From contig CAWEYY010000001.1 of the NCBI GenBank assembly GCA_963813435.1, forward strand, positions 233,364 through 297,363: a stretch of 64,000 nucleotides of DNA, written 5' to 3'. Source of the stretch: AC-32 sp963813435 (GTDB lineage Bacteria; Actinomycetota; Thermoleophilia; Gaiellales; Gaiellaceae). This document shows positions 59,872 through 64,000 of this stretch, in pieces (the first letter of the stretch is position 1; the number at the start of each line of letters is the position of its first letter). The translations under genes were made by a program, and so were the position numbers. The notes beneath the pieces were generated by a model. The model worked only from the letters and a program-made list of their open reading frames with translations. It made no database searches and had not been told where the DNA came from.

Positions 59872-60696
59872 ATGCGCGGAACGGTCGCTCTCCTTGCCGC
59901 CACAGCCCTCGTCGCTGCCGCGGCGCCGGCGTCGGCGCCGGCGCGCGCGCACGCCACAGGCCACTCCGAACGACTCGCGGCGCGCGCGCGGCGCGGCGAC
60001 CGCGTCGCCCGCACCGCCATCGTCGAGGAACACATGGGCCTCGTCCGATCGATCGCCTTCCGCTACCGCAACCTCGGCGTGCCCGAGGAGGATCTCGTGC
60101 AAGAAGGCGCGATCGGTCTTCTGACGGCGGTCGACGAGTACGACCCTGCTCGCGGGACGAGCTTCTCCACCTACGCCTTCTGGCGCGTCCGGGCCGCAGT
60201 CACGCACGCAGTCACGGCCCGCGGCAGCCTCGTGCGGATCCCGCGGCCGCTGCTCGAACGCAGGCGGCAAGTCAGGGCCGCCCGCGACCAGCTGACGGAG
60301 ACCGGACACGAGCCGAGCGTCGGCGAGTTGGCAACCGCGACCTCCCTACCAGGAGCGGCGGTCGCCGAAGCGCTGGCGCCGAGCAACGTCGTCTCGCTCG
60401 ACCAGCCGCTTGCCGACGGGACACTGCTCGGCGACCACCTCGCGGGCAGCGAGGGCGCGCAGCCGGACGCCCGGGCCGTCAGCGCGCAGGAGCGACGCGT
60501 CCTGCGCGGCGCGCTGCACCGTCTGCGCCCCCGCAAGCAGGCAATCGTCAAGCGCCACTACGGGATCGACGGCGCACCCGAGACGCTGGTCGAGATCGCC
60601 TCTGACCTCCACCTGTCCCCCGAGCGGACACGCGCACTCAAAGACGAGGCGCTGCGCGAGCTGGCTGCCGATCTGACAGCGACGGCCCGCGCCTGA
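59872..60696 (+). CDS. Sigma-70-family sigma factor with signal-peptide-like N-terminus
   Basis: 274 aa. Region 2 (about 50-115: LVRSIAFRYRNLGVPEEDLVQEGAIGLLTAVDEYDPARGTSFSTYAFWRVRAAV), region 3 (about 130-185) and region 4 (about 205-265: LRPRKQAIVKRHYGIDGAPETLVEIASDLHLSPERTRALKDEAL) are complete. Residues 1-28 (MRGTVALLAATALVAAAAPAS) look like a signal peptide. The start is supported by GAAGGAGACAG before the ATG, and a later start would remove part of region 2. Group 3 stress-type sigma; membrane tethering is possible. Confidence 0.85.
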   Translation: MRGTVALLAATALVAAAAPASAPARAHATGHSERLAARARRGDRVARTAIVEEHMGLVRSIAFRYRNLGVPEEDLVQEGAIGLLTAVDEYDPARGTSFSTYAFWRVRAAVTHAVTARGSLVRIPRPLLERRRQVRAARDQLTETGHEPSVGELATATSLPGAAVAEALAPSNVVSLDQPLADGTLLGDHLAGSEGAQPDARAVSAQERRVLRGALHRLRPRKQAIVKRHYGIDGAPETLVEIASDLHLSPERTRALKDEALRELAADLTATARA

Positions 60697-60796
60697 CGCC
60701 GGCGCGGCTCCGTAGTTCCCCCGCCCGATCGTGCGGCAAATCGCCGAACCGCGAATACCGGCGCGGCGGAGGACAGAGGCGACAAGGAGGTACGCG

Positions 60797-61648
60797 ATGG
60801 CAGCAACCGCGAACCAGACGCGCCTCGAAGCCGGGCGGCGAATCTTCACGCGCATCCTCGTCGGCATCGACGGCTCCCAGCAAGCGCTCGAAGCGGCCCG
60901 CCAAGCCGCGCTGCTGCAGGACGTCGACGGGCAGCTGACGCTGCTCGCGGCCTGGGACATCGCCCCGGTCATGGGCGGCACCGGCACCAGGATCCCTTAC
61001 TACCTCGATGAGGAACTTCAGCGCACGGCCGCGGAAAAGGGGTTGCGCGCTGCTACCGAGTACGTCGCGCCCTACACCGCCGCCACCACCAAGCTGGTGC
61101 GCGGCACGCCCGTGGCCACGCTGCTCGCGGAGATCGAGCGCGACGAAGACACGTTGATCTCGATCGGCAGCAGCGGCATCGGTCGGCTACTCGGGATCGT
61201 CGAAGGCGCCGTCGCCACCGAACTGATCCACCGCGCCCCCTCCTCGGTGCTGGTAGTGCGCCAGGCGAAAAAGGGCTTCCCGCAGCGCATCCTCGTCGGC
61301 GTCGACGGCTCAGTCGAATCGGCCGCCGCCTACGCCGCAGCCCGCTACCTCGCCGAGCGCTTCGATGCGGAACTGCACCCGCTTGTCGCCTGGGGCGGCA
61401 AAGGCGTCAACGAGCGACTCGTCACAGCGATCACCGCCGGCGAGCACGAAGACCGCCACGAGGCTCCCGCCCACGCGCTGACAGACGCTGCCGAGCGCGC
61501 CGACCTCGTCGTCGTCGGCAGCCGCGGCCTGCACGGCCTGCGCGCGCTCGGCTCGGTCTCCGAACGCGTCGCGCACGACGCCTCCTGCTCGACGCTCGTC
61601 ATCCGCGAGCCCACCTGGCAGCGGATCGCCGAAGAACTCGGGCGATAG
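60797..61648 (+). CDS. Tandem universal stress protein (two UspA domains)
   Basis: 283 aa from ATG 60797 (AAGGAGG six bases before). Domain 1 (about 15-150) has ILVGIDGSQQALEAARQA and GSSGIGRLLGIVEGAVATELIHRAPSSVLVV. Domain 2 (about 155-280) has ILVGVDGSVESAAAYAAA and GSRGLHGLRALGSVSERVAHDASCSTLVI. Both carry G-rich ATP-binding signatures. Its leader resembles that of the GerMN gene. Stress response, probably under the sigma factor upstream. Confidence 0.9.
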   Translation: MAATANQTRLEAGRRIFTRILVGIDGSQQALEAARQAALLQDVDGQLTLLAAWDIAPVMGGTGTRIPYYLDEELQRTAAEKGLRAATEYVAPYTAATTKLVRGTPVATLLAEIERDEDTLISIGSSGIGRLLGIVEGAVATELIHRAPSSVLVVRQAKKGFPQRILVGVDGSVESAAAYAAARYLAERFDAELHPLVAWGGKGVNERLVTAITAGEHEDRHEAPAHALTDAAERADLVVVGSRGLHGLRALGSVSERVAHDASCSTLVIREPTWQRIAEELGR

Positions 61649-61656
61649 GAGCAGGA

Positions 61657-62565
61657 ATGCCGGACACCGCGACCGCGATTCGCGCAGAGCAGCTGACGAA
61701 GCTGTACGGGAAAGCGCGCGGCGTGCTCGACCTCTCCTTCGCCGTCGACACCGGCGAGGTGTTCGGGTTCCTCGGCCCGAACGGCGCCGGCAAGACGACC
61801 ACGATCCGTCTCATCCTCGACCTGATCCGGCCGACCCGCGGCCGCGTCGAGGTCTTCGGCGCCGACCCGCGCCGCGACGCCGCCCTCCGGCGGCGGATCG
61901 GCTACCTGCCGGGAGACCTCCGCCTCTATGAACGGCTGACCGCGCGCGAGCTCTGCACCTACTTCGCCCATCTGCGCGGCCTGCACCGGCTGGGCCGGGC
62001 CGAAGAGTACGCCGCCCGGCTCGAGCTGCCGCTCGACCGGCCGACCGGCTCGCTCTCCAAGGGCAACCGCCAGAAGGTCGGCCTCGTGCAGGCGTTCATG
62101 CACGAGCCCGACCTGCTCGTGCTCGACGAGCCCACTGCCGGACTCGACCCGCTGATCCAGCAGACGTTCTACACGCTCGTCGCCGACGCGCGCGCAGCCG
62201 GCGCCACCATCTTCCTCTCCTCCCACGTCCTGCCGGAGGTGCAGCACATCGCTGACCGCGTCGCGCTGATCCGCGAAGGACGGCTCGTGCTCGTCGCCTC
62301 GGTCGACGAGCTCCGTGCGCGCGCCTTCGCCCGGGTCGAGGCAACCTTCGCAACCGCACCACCGCTCGGCGCCTTCGCACAGATCAGCGGCGTACGAGAA
62401 ATCGACCGCCACGGCAAAACCGTCCTGTTCGCGCTCCAAGGCGAGATCGACCAGTTGCTCAAGGCGCTCGCCCGCTTCCGCGTGCTCAGCCTCGACAGCC
62501 ACGAGGCCGACCTCGAAGACGTCTTCCTCAGCCTCTACCGCGGCGAGGCGCGCGATGCTGCGTAA
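61657..62565 (+). CDS. ABC exporter ATPase
   Basis: 302 aa. Walker A GPNGAGKTTT, signature SLSKGNRQKVGL, Walker B LLVLDEPTAGLDP, H-loop SSHVLPEVQ. DrrA/CcmA type with C-terminal extension. Intact, unlike the first ABC ATPase of the window. Starts 9 bp after the Usp gene; the following permease begins inside it (11-bp overlap). Confidence 0.92.
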   Translation: MPDTATAIRAEQLTKLYGKARGVLDLSFAVDTGEVFGFLGPNGAGKTTTIRLILDLIRPTRGRVEVFGADPRRDAALRRRIGYLPGDLRLYERLTARELCTYFAHLRGLHRLGRAEEYAARLELPLDRPTGSLSKGNRQKVGLVQAFMHEPDLLVLDEPTAGLDPLIQQTFYTLVADARAAGATIFLSSHVLPEVQHIADRVALIREGRLVLVASVDELRARAFARVEATFATAPPLGAFAQISGVREIDRHGKTVLFALQGEIDQLLKALARFRVLSLDSHEADLEDVFLSLYRGEARDAA

Positions 62566-63361
62566 CGCATTCCTGAAGACACTCCGGGACGCCCGCCGCG
62601 CGATCGCCTGGTGGAGCCTCGGCCTGGTCGCGATGACGGCGCTGATGGTCGCCGTCTACCCCTCCGTGCGCGACAACCCGGAGCTGAACAAGATGGTCGA
62701 GGACTACCCCGACGCCTTCAAGGCCTTCTTCGGCCTCGGCGAGAACGTCGACTACACCTCCGCCGTCGGCTACCTGAACAGCGAGCTGTTCTCGTTCATG
62801 GTGCCGCTCTTGCTGCTGATCGCCGCGATCGGCGCCGGCGCCCGCGCCACCGCCGGCGAGGAGGAACGGGGCACGCTCGACCTGCTCCTCGCCAACCCGA
62901 TCTCGCGCCGCCGGCTCGTGCTCGACAAGCTCGCCGCGCTCGCGGCCGAGCTCGTCCTCCTTGCGCTCGTGCTCTGGCTGGCGCTCGTCGTCGGCGTCGA
63001 GGCGATCGGAATGGACGTCTCGGTCGCGCACCTCGCCGCCGCGACTGTGGCCGCCGCGCTGTTCGCCTTCGTCTACGGCGCGATCGCGCTCTTGCTCGGC
63101 GCGGCAACCGGCCGCCGCGCCGTCGCGACCGGCATCGCCGCCGCCGGTGCGGTCGCCGCCTACCTGCTCAGCTCGCTCGCCGAGCTCGTCGACGCCCTGC
63201 AGCCGCTGCGCGTGACCTCGCCCTTCTACCACTACGCCGCCGGCGACTCCCTGCGCACGGGTCTGGCGGCCGGCCACACCGCATTCCTGCTCCTGCTCGC
63301 AGCCGCCGCCTGCGTCGCCGCAGTCATCGCCTTCGAGCGCCGCGACCTCGCAACCCCCTGA
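62555..63361 (+). CDS. ABC-2 exporter permease
   Basis: 268 aa from ATG 62555. About six helices, a large extracytoplasmic loop after helix 1 (NPELNKMVEDYPDAFKAFFGL), and the gate segment EEERGTLDLLLANPISRRRLVLDK (E-x-GTLDLLLxxPxxR), which defines the ABC-2 (NatB/YhgE-like) permeases. A homodimer with the preceding ATPase is likely. Confidence 0.88.
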   Translation: MLRNAFLKTLRDARRAIAWWSLGLVAMTALMVAVYPSVRDNPELNKMVEDYPDAFKAFFGLGENVDYTSAVGYLNSELFSFMVPLLLLIAAIGAGARATAGEEERGTLDLLLANPISRRRLVLDKLAALAAELVLLALVLWLALVVGVEAIGMDVSVAHLAAATVAAALFAFVYGAIALLLGAATGRRAVATGIAAAGAVAAYLLSSLAELVDALQPLRVTSPFYHYAAGDSLRTGLAAGHTAFLLLLAAAACVAAVIAFERRDLATP

Positions 63362-63382
63362 CCCGCAACGGAGGACCACGCC

Positions 63383-63865
63383 ATGACAACCGCATCCCTG
63401 ACACCACCACGCCAGTTCCAGCGTGCGCACCGTCACCGCGTCCTCGTCGTCGTCGACGAGCCGTGCCCGTCCCCCAGCCTCTGTGCGAGTGTGCGCGCGC
63501 AGGCCGCGCGCGAGCCAATCGAGGCACTGATCATCGCCCCCGCCCACGGCTCGGCCGCGACCCAGTGGTACATCGACGACGACGCCGCCCGCGCCGACGC
63601 GACCCACCGCCTGCGGGGCTGCGTCAGCTGCCTCGCCGGCGCCGGGATCCACGCGGAGGGCCGGCTCGCCGACCCCGACCCGGTCAACGCGATCGCCGAC
63701 GCGCTCCACGACTTCCCGGCAGACGAGATCCTGATCGTCACCACGCCCCAGCGGCCCTCGACCTGGCTTCACAAGAGCGTGATCGACCGCGCCCGCCGTA
63801 GCTTCCCGCAGCCCGTCAAACACCTCGTCGTGCCACCCACGACCGACGGGAGCCCGAGCGCGTGA
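63383..63865 (+). CDS. UspA-like single-domain protein
   Basis: 160 aa. Begins RHRVLVVVDEPCPSPSLCASV, then LIIAPAHG, and ends with IVTTPQRPSTWLHKSVIDRARRSFPQPVKHLVV. The rhythm is that of a Usp/HUP fold, but the glycine-rich ATP loop is replaced by TTPQRPSTWL, so it probably does not bind ATP in the usual way. Eighteen bases... it follows the permease after 21 bp, in the same stress operon. Confidence 0.75.
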   Translation: MTTASLTPPRQFQRAHRHRVLVVVDEPCPSPSLCASVRAQAAREPIEALIIAPAHGSAATQWYIDDDAARADATHRLRGCVSCLAGAGIHAEGRLADPDPVNAIADALHDFPADEILIVTTPQRPSTWLHKSVIDRARRSFPQPVKHLVVPPTTDGSPSA

Positions 63866-64000
63866 GCACGCTCATCGCTGTCCCGCCGCAGCCGCTGGCG
63901 CACAACGGCCTGTCCGAGGCGGAGGCTGTGGCGCGCCGAACTGCCCGAGGCGCGGGCTGGCTCGTCTACGTGGCTGCGCTGCGCATCGCACCACTCTCCC
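63862..64000 (+). CDS. Start of an unidentified gene (cut by window edge)
   Basis: GTG 63862 overlaps the preceding stop (GTGA). The 46 visible residues include GLSEAEAVARRTARG, reminiscent of the first helix of cation-ATPases (GLSEAEA), but this is too little to assign. The same strand and coupling place it in the stress operon. Confidence 0.5.
   Translation, partial: MSTLIAVPPQPLAHNGLSEAEAVARRTARGAGWLVYVAALRIAPLS

Overview
The window is very GC-rich, gene-dense bacterial chromosome with many GTG/TTG starts and 1-4 bp start/stop overlaps (ATGA, GTGA, TGATG). It joins a complete str/S10/rif ribosomal-RNA polymerase block to a large type IV pilus locus. Protein similarity to actinobacterial versions (RpoB/RpoC, EF-Tu, NusG), full type IVa pili and leaderless-looking promoters suggest a deep-branching actinobacterium such as class Thermoleophilia (Gaiellales/Solirubrobacterales). 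The taxonomy is inference; no rRNA gene is present.

Layout. 1-6.35 kb (minus strand): rpsL-rpsG-fusA-tuf-rpsJ-rplC-rplD-rplW-rplB, one transcription unit from a good sigma-70-type promoter at about 6.34 kb. 6.5-9.45 kb: a membrane GAF-GGDEF diguanylate cyclase and a large secreted protein of unknown function. 9.5-22.2 kb (minus): tRNA-Met, rpmG, secE, nusG, rplK, rplA, an L10 leader, rplJ, rplL, a small secreted protein, rpoB, rpoC. 22.2-27.6 kb (plus): an ABC exporter whose ATPase carries a one-base frameshift, a creatininase-family protein, PdxH, and small proteins.

27.7-41.4 kb is the pilus locus: PilC, minor prepilins, PilT-PilM-PilN-PilO and a PilP-position protein, three tandem major pilins, two accessory proteins, PilB, PilD, and a PASTA protein. 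Nearly every transcription unit is preceded by a box reading TCAAG-like, exactly 12 unassigned bases, then GCCGATAn. This is the pattern of sigma-28 (FliA/SigD/WhiG) promoters, so the pili appear to be a sigma-28-type regulon. Several of these boxes lie 7 bases from the start codon and imply leaderless mRNAs. This is the most striking signal in the window.

41.4-48.9 kb (minus): a Thr-rich membrane protein; a multicopper oxidase-ZIP transporter-DtxR regulator operon with a 16-bp palindromic operator laid over its first start codon; then a geranylgeranyl-reductase-like enzyme, a second PilT and a lytic transglycosylase/M23 peptidase. 49-54.3 kb: a berberine-bridge-type oxidase with a small DUF4242-like partner, a cyclase-ATPase, tRNA-Tyr, tRNA-Thr with an integration-site-like flank, and a DUF4389-like membrane protein. 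54.4-64 kb: a stress/ion-homeostasis island with two P-type ATPases, a GerMN protein, a sigma factor carrying a signal-peptide-like N-terminus, Usp proteins and an ABC exporter.

Other second-look items are a pair of dispersed ~74-bp two-hairpin repeats (20.56 and 24.79 kb) with compensatory changes, a ~200-residue helical insertion in RpoC, acidic tails on L10 and RpoB, and 20-bp-phased repeats upstream of the gene between rplL and rpoB.
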